Shown: positions 1 to 8,888, counted from the stretch's first letter. The stretch: DNA of 64,000 nucleotides from CAVSJO01 sp963728445 (GCA_963728445.1 CAVSJO010000001.1:404605-468604); one strand, 5' to 3'. The notes: generated from the letters alone by a model not told the origin. Numbers and translations are program-made.

Positions 1-30
1 GACCCTGGGTCGGCGCGGGGGGCACCGCTC

Positions 31-2019
31 GTGAGCGGCGCGCCGGCGCCAGTGGAGGCGGCAGCCTCGCCGGCGCCACGGGAGCTGACGCTCCGGGGGC
101 TCGTGCTCGGGGCGCTCATCACCACCCTCTTCACCGCGGCGAACGTCTACCTCGGCCTCCGGGTCGGGCTGACGTTCGCCTCCTCCATCCCGGCGGCGGT
201 CATCTCCATGGCGATCCTGCGCAACGTGCGGGACTCGTCGATCCTCGAGAACAACATCGTGCAGACGGTGGCGTCGGCGGCGGGCACGCTGTCGGCCATT
301 ATCTTCGTGCTCCCGGGGCTGGTCATCATCGGCTGGTGGAACGGCTTTCCCTTCTGGCAGTCGTTCCTGGTGTGCGTGAGCGGCGGCGTGCTGGGCGTGC
401 TGTTCACGATCCCGCTGCGCCGGGCGCTGGTCACCACGTCGGACCTGCCGTACCCGGAGGGCGTGGCGGCGGCGGAGGTGCTGCGGGTCGGCTCCGGCAC
501 GCGGCGCGGCGTCGTGGACGAGACGGGGGAGGCGGGCGAGGGGCTCGTGGCGGTAACGCTGGGCGCCGTCGCCTCCGGCGGTCTCGCGATCCTGACCGCG
601 ACCCGCATCGCCGCCGCCGAGGTGGCGGGCTTCTTCCGCGTCGGCGCCGTCGGCGCCTCGGGCTTCAGCGTCGCGTGGTCCCTCGCGCTGCTCGGCGCCG
701 GGCACCTGGTGGGGCTGTCCGTCGGCATGGCGATGCTGCTGGGCCTGCTCATCGCCTGGGGCGTCGCGGTGCCGTGGCTGACGGCGCTGAGCCCCGCCGC
801 GCCTGGCGTCGCCCTCGGCGCCCACACGATGCAGGTGTGGAGCACGCAGGTGCGCTTCATCGGCGCGGGCACGATCGGCGTGGCGGCCATCTACACACTG
901 GCGACGCTGACGAAGCCCGTCGTCGGCGGCCTCGTCAGCACGCTCGCGGCCTCTCGCCGCCCGGCGGGCGGCGACGAGCTGGACCGCGATCTGTCCCCCC
1001 GCTGGATCCTGCTGCTGACGGCCGGCTCCATGGTCGTGGCGACGTGGCTCGCCGTCTCCTTCGTGCGCTCGACGATCCTCGCCCCGGACGCCGCGCGGCT
1101 GGCGGCCGTCGCCGTGCCGTTCGTGCTGGTCGGCGGATTCATCATCGCGGGGATCTGCGGCTACATGGCCGGGTTGATCGGCGCCTCCAACAGCCCGGTC
1201 TCGGGCGTGGGCATCCTCAGCATCGTCGTGTGCGCGTCGGCGGTCGCGTTCGTGGTGCCGCCGGCGGCGGACTCGGCGACGCCCCTCGTCGCCTTCTCCC
1301 TCTTCGTCACGGCGATCCTGTTCGCGTGCGCGACGATCTCGAACGACAACCTCCAGGACCTGAAGACGGGCCAGCTCGTCGGCGCCTCGCCCCGTCGGCA
1401 GCAGATCGCCCTCATCGTCGGCGTGGTCGCCGGCGCGGCGGTGATTCCGTGGGTGCTGGACCTGCTCGCCCACGCCTACGGCTTCGCCGGCGCGCCGAAC
1501 GTGGACGTCGTCGCCCTGAACCCGCTGCCCGCGCCGCAGGCGACGCTGATCTCCGCCCTCGCCCAGGGCGTCATCGGCGGCAACCTGGAGTGGGGGATGA
1601 TCGGGATCGGGGCGGCCATCGGCGTCGCCATCATCCTCCTCGACACCGCCATGGGGGCGCTGAAGAAGCTGCGCATCCCGCCCCTGGCCGTCGGGATCGG
1701 GATCTATCTGCCCATGTCGGCCGTGTTCGCCGTGGTCATCGGCGCCGTGATCTCCCACGGGTACCGGCGCCGCACGCGAGATGTGGCGGATCCGGAGCGC
1801 GCGGAGCGGCTCGGCACCCTCGTCGCCTCCGGCCTCATCGTAGGGGAGAGCCTGTGGGGCGTGCTCAACGCCGGGCTGATCGTGGGGCTCTCGAAGGAAG
1901 CGCCCATCGGGCTCGTGCCGGCGGACTTCGGCGCCGCGCCCTGGATCGGGCTGGTCTGCTTCGGCGGGTCGATCGTCTGGCTGTACGGCTGGATGCTGCG
2001 GAAGGTGCGCAGTGCCTGA
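31..2019 (+). CDS. OPT family oligopeptide transporter
   Basis: This is a polytopic inner-membrane protein of 662 aa, in the usual length range of bacterial OPT transporters. These secondary transporters take up small peptides or peptide-like chelates. The N-terminus carries the family-typical stretch ELTLRGLVLGALIT followed by AANVYLGLRVG, and long hydrophobic segments continue to the C-terminus. The loop with SNSPVSGVGIL and the segment TISNDNLQDLKTGQLVGA are typical of this family. The start is a GTG 30 bases from the window edge. It leaves only a short hydrophilic leader before the first conserved block, so the gene looks complete, but an upstream promoter cannot be judged. A secreted dipeptidyl peptidase follows about 400 bases downstream on the same strand, which would fit peptide uptake. 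The substrate is not readable from sequence. Confidence 0.93.
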   Translation: MSGAPAPVEAAASPAPRELTLRGLVLGALITTLFTAANVYLGLRVGLTFASSIPAAVISMAILRNVRDSSILENNIVQTVASAAGTLSAIIFVLPGLVIIGWWNGFPFWQSFLVCVSGGVLGVLFTIPLRRALVTTSDLPYPEGVAAAEVLRVGSGTRRGVVDETGEAGEGLVAVTLGAVASGGLAILTATRIAAAEVAGFFRVGAVGASGFSVAWSLALLGAGHLVGLSVGMAMLLGLLIAWGVAVPWLTALSPAAPGVALGAHTMQVWSTQVRFIGAGTIGVAAIYTLATLTKPVVGGLVSTLAASRRPAGGDELDRDLSPRWILLLTAGSMVVATWLAVSFVRSTILAPDAARLAAVAVPFVLVGGFIIAGICGYMAGLIGASNSPVSGVGILSIVVCASAVAFVVPPAADSATPLVAFSLFVTAILFACATISNDNLQDLKTGQLVGASPRRQQIALIVGVVAGAAVIPWVLDLLAHAYGFAGAPNVDVVALNPLPAPQATLISALAQGVIGGNLEWGMIGIGAAIGVAIILLDTAMGALKKLRIPPLAVGIGIYLPMSAVFAVVIGAVISHGYRRRTRDVADPERAERLGTLVASGLIVGESLWGVLNAGLIVGLSKEAPIGLVPADFGAAPWIGLVCFGGSIVWLYGWMLRKVRSA

Positions 2020-2428
2020 GAGCGCCGCGAAGTACGCCTGACGGATGCAGGACCGCGGCGCGCCGCCCGGGGACGGCCGTCGCGGGTAGTCGCAGGACCG
2101 GCGCATGGGGGCGCCGGGCAGCAACGCAGGGACGCAGTACGAAGTACGCAGCAACGCAGCAGGCGGCGCCGGGTCCGGTGACGAAGCCGGCCCGGCGTTC
2201 GCCTTGTATTCGCGCATCCTCGCGCATCCTTTCCTCCGTTCCTCCGTTCCTCCGTGTCTCCGGCTCGGGATCCATCGGCAGCCGGGGTGCGGTGCGGGCG
2301 CCGGTGAGCCTGCGCCGGCGAGCCTGGCACGGGCGAGGTTCAGTTGGGGGAACCCCTGCTTCTCGCCCGCATATCACCGTGGGCCCCCGGAATGGCGCCG
2401 GAGGGCCCTCTCCTTCACATCGACAGGC
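2020..2428. repeat. Non-coding spacer with short tandem repeats
   Basis: No convincing gene lies here. The spacer holds short reiterations. The 10-mer cgcgcatcct occurs twice in tandem (2211-2230) and ttcctccg three times in tandem (2231-2254). The motif gcaacgcag occurs at 2121 and 2151, flanking gtacgaagtacg. The downstream peptidase could be extended into this spacer in frame, but the extension is not protein-like and lies ahead of a clean signal peptide. Promoter elements were not confidently recognised. Confidence 0.5.
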
Positions 2429-4693
2429 ATGATGACAAAGACCCTTTGCGCGGCCGTTCTCCTCGCAGGACTGGGCGTTCCGCTGGCGACGAGGACTCCT
2501 CCGCTGCGGGCCCAGCAGCCCGCCGGGGAGAGGCTCACCGTCGAGGAGATCTTCGGCGGATCGACGCTGAGCCCCGACCGCTTCGAGATGGCCGGCTGGC
2601 TCGGGCCGGACCGGCTGACGTTCATCGAGCGGGACTCGGCGAGCGGCGTCCACGATCTGTGGGCGGCGGACGCGACGACCGGTCGCCGGACGCTGCTGCT
2701 GAAGGGCGCGGCGCTGGTGCCGGAGGGCTCGACTCAGCCCATCGACATGGAGCAGGTGCGCTGGTCGGCGGACCAGAAGCGCATCCTTATCTACACGAAC
2801 TCGCAGAAGGTGTGGCGGCAGCGGACGAAGGGCATCTACTGGGTCTACGACTTCGACGCGAAGTCGCTGACGCCGGTCTCGACGCGTCCGGGGTGGCAGA
2901 TGTTCGCGAAGTTCTCGCCGTCGGGGGACCGGGTCGCCTTCGTGCGCGACCGGGACCTGTGGGTCACCGATCTGGCTACGGGGGCGGAGACGCGCCTGAC
3001 CACGAGCGGCGAGCGGGGGCTGATCAACGGGACGTTCGACTGGGCGTACGAGGAGGAGCTGGACCTGCGGGACGGCTGGCGCTGGAGCCCGGACGGGAAG
3101 CGCATCGCGTTCTGGCAGCTCGACCCCTCCGAGGTCCGGGACTTCTTCCTGATCAGCCTCGATTCACTCTACCCCCGCCTCGACACGATCCCGTACCCGA
3201 AGGCGGGGGAGCGGAACTCGACGGCGCGCGTCGGCGTCGTGCCCGCCGGCGGCGGCGACGTCACGTGGATGCAGACGGGCGACGATCCCGACGTGTACCT
3301 CGCGCGCATGGACTGGGCGGCGTCGCCTTCCGAGCTCGTCATCCAGCGCATGAACCGGCACCAGAACCGCATCGACGTGCTCCTGGCCGACGCGGCGACG
3401 GGCGCGGTGCGGACGCTCCTCAGCGACACGGACTCCGCCTGGGTCGACGTCGACGACGACCTGACGTGGATCCGCGGCGGCCGCCAGCTCGTGTGGTCCA
3501 GCGAGAAGGACGGATGGAACCACCTCTACCTCTACGACCGCAGCGGGAAGCTCGTGCGGAAGCTCACCCCGGGGCCGTGGGAAGTGACGGCGTTCTACGG
3601 GATCGACCCGTCGGAGAAATGGGCGTACTACCAGGGCACGGCGGCCGGACCCACCGAGCGGCAGATCTACCGGGTGCCGCTTGCCGGCGGCTCGCCGCAG
3701 CGGCTCACGGAAGAGCCGGGCACGCACTCGGCCGCATTCGGGCCCCACATGCGCTACGCGGTCGAGACCTTCTCGGCGTTCGGCACGCCCCCCGTCTATC
3801 GGCTCGATCGTGCGGACGGCACGGTCGTGCGCACCCTCCTCGACAACGGCGCCGTCAGGCGACGTCTCGCCGCGCACGATCTCGGCTCCGCCCGCTTCTT
3901 CCGCCTGCCCACGCCGCGGGGCGACACGCTCAACGCGTGGATGATCCGCCCGCCGGACTTCGACGCGTCGAAGACGTACCCCGTCCTCATGTATGTCTAC
4001 GGCGGGCCCGGCTCGCAGATGGTCACCGACGCATGGGGCGGCGACCGCTGGCTTTGGCACGAGATGATGGCGGAGAAGGGCTACGTCGTCGTCTCCGTCG
4101 ACAACCGTGGGACCGGCGCCCGGGGCCGGGACTTCAAGAAGCAGACGTACCTCGATCTCGGAGCGCTCGAGGCCGCCGACCAGGTCGCCGCCGCCCGCTG
4201 GATCGGCAGCCAGCCGTGGGCCGACGCGTCCCGCATCGGCATCTGGGGATGGAGCTACGGCGGCTACATGACCCTCGTGTCCCTCGAGTCCGGCGGCAGC
4301 GTCTTCCGCACCGGACTCGCCGTCGCCCCGGTCACCGACTGGCATTTTTACGACTCCATCTACACCGAGCGCTTCATGCGCACGCCCGAGGAGAATCCCG
4401 AGGGCTACCTGCGCAGCGCCCCACTGAAGCACGTCGACCGCATCGACAGCGATCTGCTCCTGGTCCACGGCACCGGCGACGACAACGTGCACGTGCAGAA
4501 CAGCTATCGCCTCATCGACGCCATGGTCGCCGCGGACATCCCCTTCGACCTCATGATCTATCCCGGCCGCACCCACGCCATCAGCGAGAAGCCCGGTACG
4601 CGGGTGCATCTTTACCAGAAGATGACCGCCTGGCTGGACACGCATCTGGCGATGCGCGAAAACGGGGAGACGGGTGGGAAGACACCCCGGTAG
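2429..4693 (+). CDS. Dipeptidyl-peptidase IV, S9 family, secreted
   Basis: This 754-aa exopeptidase should release N-terminal dipeptides, preferring Pro or Ala at position 2. The start at the first of two adjacent ATGs gives a signal peptide (MMTKTLCAAVLLAGLGV) that fits export. Residues of about 30-480 form the DPP IV N-terminal beta-propeller. The acidic motif DWAYEEELD near residue 207 supplies the Glu pair that binds the substrate amino terminus and distinguishes DPP IV from other S9 peptidases. The C-terminal alpha/beta-hydrolase domain has the nucleophile motif GWSYGGY (Ser609), HGTGDDNVH (Asp684) and GRTHAI (His716), so the catalytic triad is complete. Length matches bacterial DPP IV. 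It follows an OPT transporter, suggesting a peptide-scavenging role. Downstream is a structured spacer, then a convergent gene. Confidence 0.95.
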   Translation: MMTKTLCAAVLLAGLGVPLATRTPPLRAQQPAGERLTVEEIFGGSTLSPDRFEMAGWLGPDRLTFIERDSASGVHDLWAADATTGRRTLLLKGAALVPEGSTQPIDMEQVRWSADQKRILIYTNSQKVWRQRTKGIYWVYDFDAKSLTPVSTRPGWQMFAKFSPSGDRVAFVRDRDLWVTDLATGAETRLTTSGERGLINGTFDWAYEEELDLRDGWRWSPDGKRIAFWQLDPSEVRDFFLISLDSLYPRLDTIPYPKAGERNSTARVGVVPAGGGDVTWMQTGDDPDVYLARMDWAASPSELVIQRMNRHQNRIDVLLADAATGAVRTLLSDTDSAWVDVDDDLTWIRGGRQLVWSSEKDGWNHLYLYDRSGKLVRKLTPGPWEVTAFYGIDPSEKWAYYQGTAAGPTERQIYRVPLAGGSPQRLTEEPGTHSAAFGPHMRYAVETFSAFGTPPVYRLDRADGTVVRTLLDNGAVRRRLAAHDLGSARFFRLPTPRGDTLNAWMIRPPDFDASKTYPVLMYVYGGPGSQMVTDAWGGDRWLWHEMMAEKGYVVVSVDNRGTGARGRDFKKQTYLDLGALEAADQVAAARWIGSQPWADASRIGIWGWSYGGYMTLVSLESGGSVFRTGLAVAPVTDWHFYDSIYTERFMRTPEENPEGYLRSAPLKHVDRIDSDLLLVHGTGDDNVHVQNSYRLIDAMVAADIPFDLMIYPGRTHAISEKPGTRVHLYQKMTAWLDTHLAMRENGETGGKTPR

Positions 4694-5054
4694 GGCGGGG
4701 CAGCGGGGGCGCAGTTCGGGCGCCGCGTGCGATGGACCGACTGCGGGTTCGGATGCCCGGGCGGCGCCTGCGCCGGATCGGCTGCGGGAGTCCGGCAGGA
4801 TTCGCCGCGGGGGATTCGACGCGGCAGGATCCGCCGCGGGGGCGGCCGTTCCCACGCCCGTGTCGCATCCGGCCTCGAAACGCGGCTGGATCCGACGCGG
4901 CCCGGACGCGGTGCGGCCCCGCGTCGGATCGTGCCGCCATTCGCGGCCAGATGTGACAGGGAGTGTCGGAAGAGCCGTCGCGCGGCGGATCCTGCCGCGT
5001 CCAAGTCCTCCCGGCGGACGCCCCGCCCGGCGGACGCCCCTCCCGGCGGACGCC
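4694..5054. repeat. Nested inverted repeats and 15-bp tandem repeat between convergent genes
   Basis: This non-coding spacer separates two converging genes. A perfect 21-bp inverted repeat has arms at 4818-4838 and 4981-5001, built around gcggcaggatccgccgcg. Inside it lies a perfect 12-bp inverted repeat with arms at 4889-4900 and 4919-4930 (gatccgacgcgg). Related degenerate words such as ttcgccgcgg and ttcgacgcgg recur between the arms. At about 5010-5054 a 15-bp unit, cccggcggacgcccc, is repeated three times up to the stop of the minus-strand lipoprotein. It may act as a bidirectional transcription terminator. There is no T-run, so an intrinsic terminator is not proven. Confidence 0.6.
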
Positions 5055-5435
5055 CTACCGATAGACCTGCCGGTACTCCTGGAACCTGCCGTCGGGGGTG
5101 CGGGTGAGCAGGCGATCGTAGGGGGCCGCGTCCCACTTGAGGGCGTAGACGGTCTGGCCCTGGACGCTGCCGACGCTGGTCAGATCGGCCTCGGTGACGT
5201 TCTCGAACGACGTCGCCGAAGGCACCCACGTGGTGCTGTCGACCTCGATGGCGGCCGGGATTCCGGGGGGCGGGGTCGGCTCGATCCGTGCAGTCTGCTC
5301 CAGGAGCGGAAGCGCGAGCTCACTGTCCGCCTGCTCGAGCGGCTGATTGACGGCGTAGCTGGCCCCCATGTTCTGGCACGCGCCCAGCGCGAGCACGGCG
5401 GCGGCGGAGGCCGCGATCCTGACGGTACGACGCAT
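5055..5435 (-). CDS. Small putative lipoprotein
   Basis: This is a 126-aa protein that I do not recognise as a family member. It starts with MRRTVRIAASAAAVLALGAC, a lipoprotein signal whose lipobox is LGAC, so it is probably anchored in a membrane facing the periplasm. The mature part is hydrophilic and contains a proline patch (EPTPPPGIP) followed by a predicted small beta-rich domain ending in RFQEYRQVYR. The ATG was chosen because it sits immediately before the signal peptide. The reading frame stays open for over 200 codons upstream, but that part looks like antisense noise opposite the neighbouring gene. It is divergent from the next gene, with about 108 bases between the starts, and convergent with the DPP IV gene. 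Confidence 0.75.
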   Translation of the reverse strand: MRRTVRIAASAAAVLALGACQNMGASYAVNQPLEQADSELALPLLEQTARIEPTPPPGIPAAIEVDSTTWVPSATSFENVTEADLTSVGSVQGQTVYALKWDAAPYDRLLTRTPDGRFQEYRQVYR

Positions 5436-5543
5436 TCCCTGACTCCCTGGTTGACGAGCGGTTGTACTCCGCGTCATGATCGTTGGCCGCGCGGCTGACG
5501 GCAACCGGCAGGCCTCGAAGAATCCTGAGCGAGAGGAATCCAC

Positions 5544-6017
5544 ATGCGCATCACCCTCGATCCCGTACCCCTCGTACTCGGCATCTACGCCTATGTCGGC
5601 GACGTGCTGGCGGAAGCCGCGGGGCGCCGGGAGGAGGGCGATCCGGAATCCCTCGGCCGTCGCTTCGGCCGCCAGCGCGAAGAGGCCGCGGACCGCGAGC
5701 TCCAGAAGCTCGTTCGCGCCCTCCAGAGCGGCGTGAAGACGGCCGACAAGCTGCTCAAGAAGACGAACGACGTGTGGAAGATTTCCCGCGAGACGGATCT
5801 CGTCAACCTGGTGGTGCTGCCCCGGGGCGAGGAGCCCGAGCCGCGGGCCTACGTGCTGCTCAAGCCCGAGGACATCCGGCGCATTCTCGGCGCCGTCCGG
5901 GGCGCCGCGGAGGGCGCCGGCGAAGACGCGGCGGTGGTCGGGGAGCTGGACGAGGCCGCCGCGTCCATTGACGGCCGCCCCGGTGACTACTACATGTTCG
6001 GCTTCGACCCCTTCTGA
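5544..6017 (+). CDS. Hypothetical protein, 157 aa
   Basis: I do not recognise a family. The protein is soluble, with no signal peptide. Residues 10-90 are charged and probably helical (the stretch GRREEGDPESLGRRFGRQRE, then QKLVRALQSGVKTADKLLKK). The second half has a short beta-like block (LVNLVVLPRGEEPEPRAYVLL) and ends in an acidic helix and a hydrophobic tail DYYMFGFDPF. The ATG is preceded by gagaggaatccac, a plausible ribosome-binding site. The gene is divergent from the small lipoprotein, with which it may share a promoter region, and convergent with the next gene across a hexamer repeat array. Coding character is good in this frame. Confidence 0.7.
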   Translation: MRITLDPVPLVLGIYAYVGDVLAEAAGRREEGDPESLGRRFGRQREEAADRELQKLVRALQSGVKTADKLLKKTNDVWKISRETDLVNLVVLPRGEEPEPRAYVLLKPEDIRRILGAVRGAAEGAGEDAAVVGELDEAAASIDGRPGDYYMFGFDPF

Positions 6018-6065
6018 TCGTCCCCCGAGGGCCCCATCCGCCCCCCCGCAGCAACTCCCGCCGCT

Positions 6066-6174
6066 CCCCAAGCCCCAGCCCAAGCCCCAGCCCAAGCCCT
6101 AGCCCCAGCCCCAGCCCCAGCCCCAGCCCGAACCCTCAGCCTCAGCCTCAGCCTCAGCCTAAGCCTCAGCCTCC
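6066..6174. repeat. Hexamer array (AGCCCC / AGCCTC; GGCTGA on the minus strand)
   Basis: This is a near-continuous array of degenerate hexamers lying between two convergent genes. On the plus strand the left part is mostly agcccc with some agccca. The right part is agcctc with an aagcct variant. Read on the minus strand, the units are GGCTGA, GGCTTA and GGGGCT. The stop codon of the minus-strand gene (TAG) and its last Glu-Ala codons are inside the array. The same hexamer family recurs 3' of rnd and 3' of cysS, and within nifJ. Confidence 0.85.
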
Positions 6175-6536
6175 TCCTCCATGTCCTCCTCGAACATCGG
6201 GCTCAGCTCCCGCCAAAGCCGCTCCACCTCCTGGCGCATCGTCCGCACCCGTTCCTCCGTCTCGGGCGAATCCTTGAGGTGGTACCGGGCCGCGCTCAGG
6301 GCGGAGAACGCACGCCACAGCGCCGAGCTCGCCGGCGTCCGGTCACCGCGCCGCCGCTTTTCGTTGCTGAGCCGAGCCAGCATCCATTCGGTGAATTCGT
6401 CGTCGACGAGCATCACGTCGCCGTCGCCCTTCGCCTCGTCCTCCACGAACTTCTGGAGCTTTCGCTTGAAGCTGCGGGGCACGCCGGCAATGACGTAGAC
6501 GTGCAGGTCGTCCCTCTCGAGGATCTCCCAGCCCAT
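6159..6536 (-). CDS. Hypothetical protein, 125 aa
   Basis: No family is recognised. The 125-aa protein is soluble and highly charged. The N-terminus (MGWEILERDDLHVYVIAGVP) looks like a beta-hairpin, followed by a basic segment (SFKRKLQKFVEDEAKGDGD). The C-terminal half is a long helix (TEERVRTMRQEVERLWRELS) that could form a coiled coil, ending in an acidic tail EEDMEEEAEA. The last few codons and the stop are made from the GGCTGA/GGCTTA hexamer array, so the array appears to have set the present C-terminus. The ATG is preceded by an AAGGA-type site. It reads toward the upstream plus-strand gene. Confidence 0.72.
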   Translation of the reverse strand: MGWEILERDDLHVYVIAGVPRSFKRKLQKFVEDEAKGDGDVMLVDDEFTEWMLARLSNEKRRRGDRTPASSALWRAFSALSAARYHLKDSPETEERVRTMRQEVERLWRELSPMFEEDMEEEAEA

Positions 6537-6668
6537 CGTCCATCCTTTCTCCGATTGTCAGCGCCCGGCCCGCGGCCGGTGCGCCGGATTCCGTCGGTGT
6601 CGGCCGCCGAAGCGACCCTGTCGGCCGCCGCGGCGGCCCCCCATCCGCCGCCGAAGCGGCCCTCCTCA

Positions 6669-6774
6669 CCCAAGCCCGAGCCCAAGCCCGAGCCCCAGCC
6701 CCAGCCCCAGCCCAAGCCCCAGCCCCAGCCCCAGCCCCAGCCTAAGCCTCAGCCTAAGCCTTAGCCTCAGCCTA
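6669..6774. repeat. Hexamer array 3' of the RNase D gene
   Basis: A second array of the same hexamer family, agccca/agcccg/agcccc on the left and agcctc/aagcct on the right. On the minus strand it reads GGCTGA GGCTAA GGCTTA downstream of rnd. The TGA that ends rnd is the stop inside the first GGCTGA unit. The GGCT-A units in the gene-proximal half contain a TGA or TAA in one sense frame. Confidence 0.85.
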
Positions 6775-7886
6775 GCGAAGCCAACAGCCTCTCCCCCAGC
6801 ACCTCCACCTGCCATCTCCGCATCCCGGGCACCTGCGCGAGCGCTTCGGGGGAGTCGGGCTCTGCGCGGGCGATGTGCTCGAGCTGCCAGCGGGGCAGCA
6901 TGAACCCGCGGTCGAGGCCAAGCTCCTTGGCGGCGGCGTCGCGGACGGCCTTGAGCCGATCGACGCGCGCCTCCTCCTCCGGGTCGTACGGGCGCCGGGG
7001 CCCGGACGGCGGCCGCCGAGGCAGGTCCGACTCGGGGATGCGCCGGGCGCTGTCCACGGCGGAGAGCAGCGGATCGCTCCAGCGGGAGGCGACGCCGCCG
7101 CTCACCTCCGAGACGTTCTTGAGCTCGCCGGTGCTGGCGGGCATCTCCCGGGCGACGCCCACGAGGACGTCGTTGGACACGACGCGGAAGGGGGCCGCGT
7201 CCCGCCGCTGCGCCTCCTCGTCGCGCCAGCCGTAGAGCTCCCGCAGGGCGCCGAGCTGCTGGGGCGAGAAGTCGCGGGCGCCCTTCATGCGCAGGAACGC
7301 GTCCGAGTCGTCGGACTCCTCCCAGCGCAGGTCCTCCAGCAGGCGGAAGTCCTCCTCCGCCCACGGCAGCCGGCCGAGGGAGACCAGCCGGTCCCGGAGG
7401 ATGTCCCGGAGCTCGGGCAGGTGGCGCGTGTCCTCGGCTGCGTAATCCAGCATGGGCTGCGGAAGCGGGCGCTTCGCCCAGTCGGCGCGCTGGTACTTCT
7501 TGGCCAGGCGCAGGCCCAGGTGCTTCTCGAGCAGGGAGGCCAGCCCGATGGCCGGCTCCCCGAGGAACTGGGCGGCGACCTTCGTGTCGAAGAGGCCGCG
7601 GATCGTGACGCCGAAGTCCCGATTCAGGATGCGCAGGTCGAAGTCGGCGTCGTGGAAGATCGTTTCCACGGCCGGGGTCGTCGAACACGCCCTCCAGGCC
7701 GCCGAGGTCGTCCGTCGCCAGCGTGTCGACGAGCCAGGTGTCCTCGCGCGTCGAGAGCTGCAGCAGGCACACCGTGTCGCGGTAGCGGTGGTAGCCCGCC
7801 GCCTCGGTGTCGGCGCCGACGAGCGGCGCGCCGCGGACGCGGTCCGCGAGGCTGCGCAGCTCTCCCGTTTCCTGTATGAATTTCAC
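6767..7886 (-). pseudogene. rnd: Ribonuclease D, interrupted by a single frameshift
   Basis: RNase D is a 3'-to-5' exonuclease that trims tRNA precursors. The N-terminal part carries the first DEDD motif (VGADTEAAGYHRY) and runs to LGGLEGVFDDP in one frame. From ETIFHDADFDLRIL (motif II) onward the protein continues in another frame. That frame has the third motif (LDYAAEDTRHLPEL) and an HRDC domain starting near SPQQLGALREL. The break is at about 7674-7677, where the minus strand reads CCCC. Removing one base restores an uninterrupted protein of about 370 aa. GTG at 7886 (VKFIQETGEL) matches family N-termini and has GAGG upstream; a TTG at 7904 is an alternative. Either the gene is genuinely broken or this is a homopolymer error. 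The intact motifs on both sides favour an error or a very recent lesion. Confidence 0.85.
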
Positions 7887-7985
7887 GCGTTTGGCCTCGT
7901 GCAAGACGTCTGCCGGATCGTTTGCGTGCCCGCCGTCCGGCGTCTAGGATTCGCGGCGTCGCCCCCTGACCCCGGAGGACCGCCC

Positions 7986-8888
7986 GTGAACTGGATCCAG
8001 CGCTCGCTGTCGGCCGGCGCCGTCGCCCTGCTCGCCCTCGCGCCCGCAGCGGCGTCGGCGCAGGACGCGTTCCCGGCCCTGCGCACCGCCATCGAGCGGC
8101 GCCTCGCGAGCTATCACGGGACCGCCGGCGTCGTCGTCATGGACCCGAACACCGGCGAGACCCTCGCCATCCGCGGCGACGAGCCCTTTCCCACGGCCAG
8201 CATCATCAAGGTGCCGATCCTGGTGGAGCTTTTCCACCAGGTAGAATACGGCAAACTGCACCTGGATGATCCGCTGACCATGCTGGACGTGGACCGTCAG
8301 CCGGGCTCGGGCGTGCTCCAGTTCATGCAGGCGCCCTTCCGACTTACGGTGGGCGACGCCGCCGCGCTCATGATCGCCGTATCCGACAACACGGCCACGA
8401 ACCTGATCATCGACGAGCTGGGCATCCGGAACGTGAACGAGCGAATGGACTCCCTCGGTCTGCCGCGCACGACGCTGCACAGCAAGACGTTCCTCCGCTC
8501 CACGTCCATCGCCATGGACTCGTCGAAGGTCTATGGCCTGGGGGTGACGACGCCCCTCGAGATGGCGAAACTATTGGCTATGATCTATCGAGGCGAGGCC
8601 GTGTCTCCGGAAGCGTCGGCGAAAATGCTCGATCTGCTGAGGAATCAGGTGTACGATCTGGGCCTGCCGCGGCACCTGCCGGACCGGGTCGTCGTGGCCC
8701 ACAAGACGGGGGAGATCGAGCACGCCCGGCACGATTGCGGCGTGCTCCTGGACCCGGACCGTGACCTCGTCGTGTGCGTGCTCACGAAGGACAACGAGGA
8801 CACGTCGTGGCGCGCCGACAACGCCGCCTATCTGCTCCACGCCGACGTCGCGAAGCTCGCCTGGGACGCCCTGGTGGCGGCGCACTGA
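7986..8888 (+). CDS. Beta-lactamase-fold serine hydrolase, secreted
   Basis: This 300-aa protein has a signal peptide (ending ALAPAAASAQ), so it acts outside the cytoplasm. It has the penicillin-recognising fold: Ser72-Ile-Ile-Lys75 (SxxK), Ser133-Asp-Asn (SDN) and Lys240-Thr-Gly (KTG), with spacing typical of class A beta-lactamases. I do not see the class A omega-loop ExxLN deacylation motif at the expected place. That region instead reads TFLRSTSIAMDSSKVYGLGV. True penicillinase activity is therefore uncertain, and a peptidase or esterase role is equally possible. The GTG start puts the signal peptide at the N-terminus; the longer open frame upstream overlaps rnd on the other strand and is not protein-like. 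It lies 33 bases before pyruvate kinase. Confidence 0.85.
   Translation: MNWIQRSLSAGAVALLALAPAAASAQDAFPALRTAIERRLASYHGTAGVVVMDPNTGETLAIRGDEPFPTASIIKVPILVELFHQVEYGKLHLDDPLTMLDVDRQPGSGVLQFMQAPFRLTVGDAAALMIAVSDNTATNLIIDELGIRNVNERMDSLGLPRTTLHSKTFLRSTSIAMDSSKVYGLGVTTPLEMAKLLAMIYRGEAVSPEASAKMLDLLRNQVYDLGLPRHLPDRVVVAHKTGEIEHARHDCGVLLDPDRDLVVCVLTKDNEDTSWRADNAAYLLHADVAKLAWDALVAAH

Noticed and set aside
3164..4855. 563-codon minus-strand frame opposite the DPP IV gene
   Set aside because: It is an antisense shadow. The plus strand carries all DPP IV catalytic residues.
5436..6095. Upstream extension of the small lipoprotein on the minus strand to a 346-aa protein
   Set aside because: The extra residues are opposite another gene and Gly-rich near the hexamer array. 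The internal Met directly precedes a classical lipoprotein signal.
6066..6774. Hexamer arrays as a CRISPR array
   Set aside because: The units are 6 bp without spacers; no cas genes are near.
7671..7682. Programmed -1/+1 frameshifting in rnd
   Set aside because: There is no slippery heptamer with a downstream pseudoknot that I can see, and RNase D is not known to need it. An error or mutation is simpler.
7986..8888. Antibiotic-resistance beta-lactamase
   Set aside because: Fold motifs are present, but the omega-loop Glu motif is not recognised, so resistance should not be claimed.
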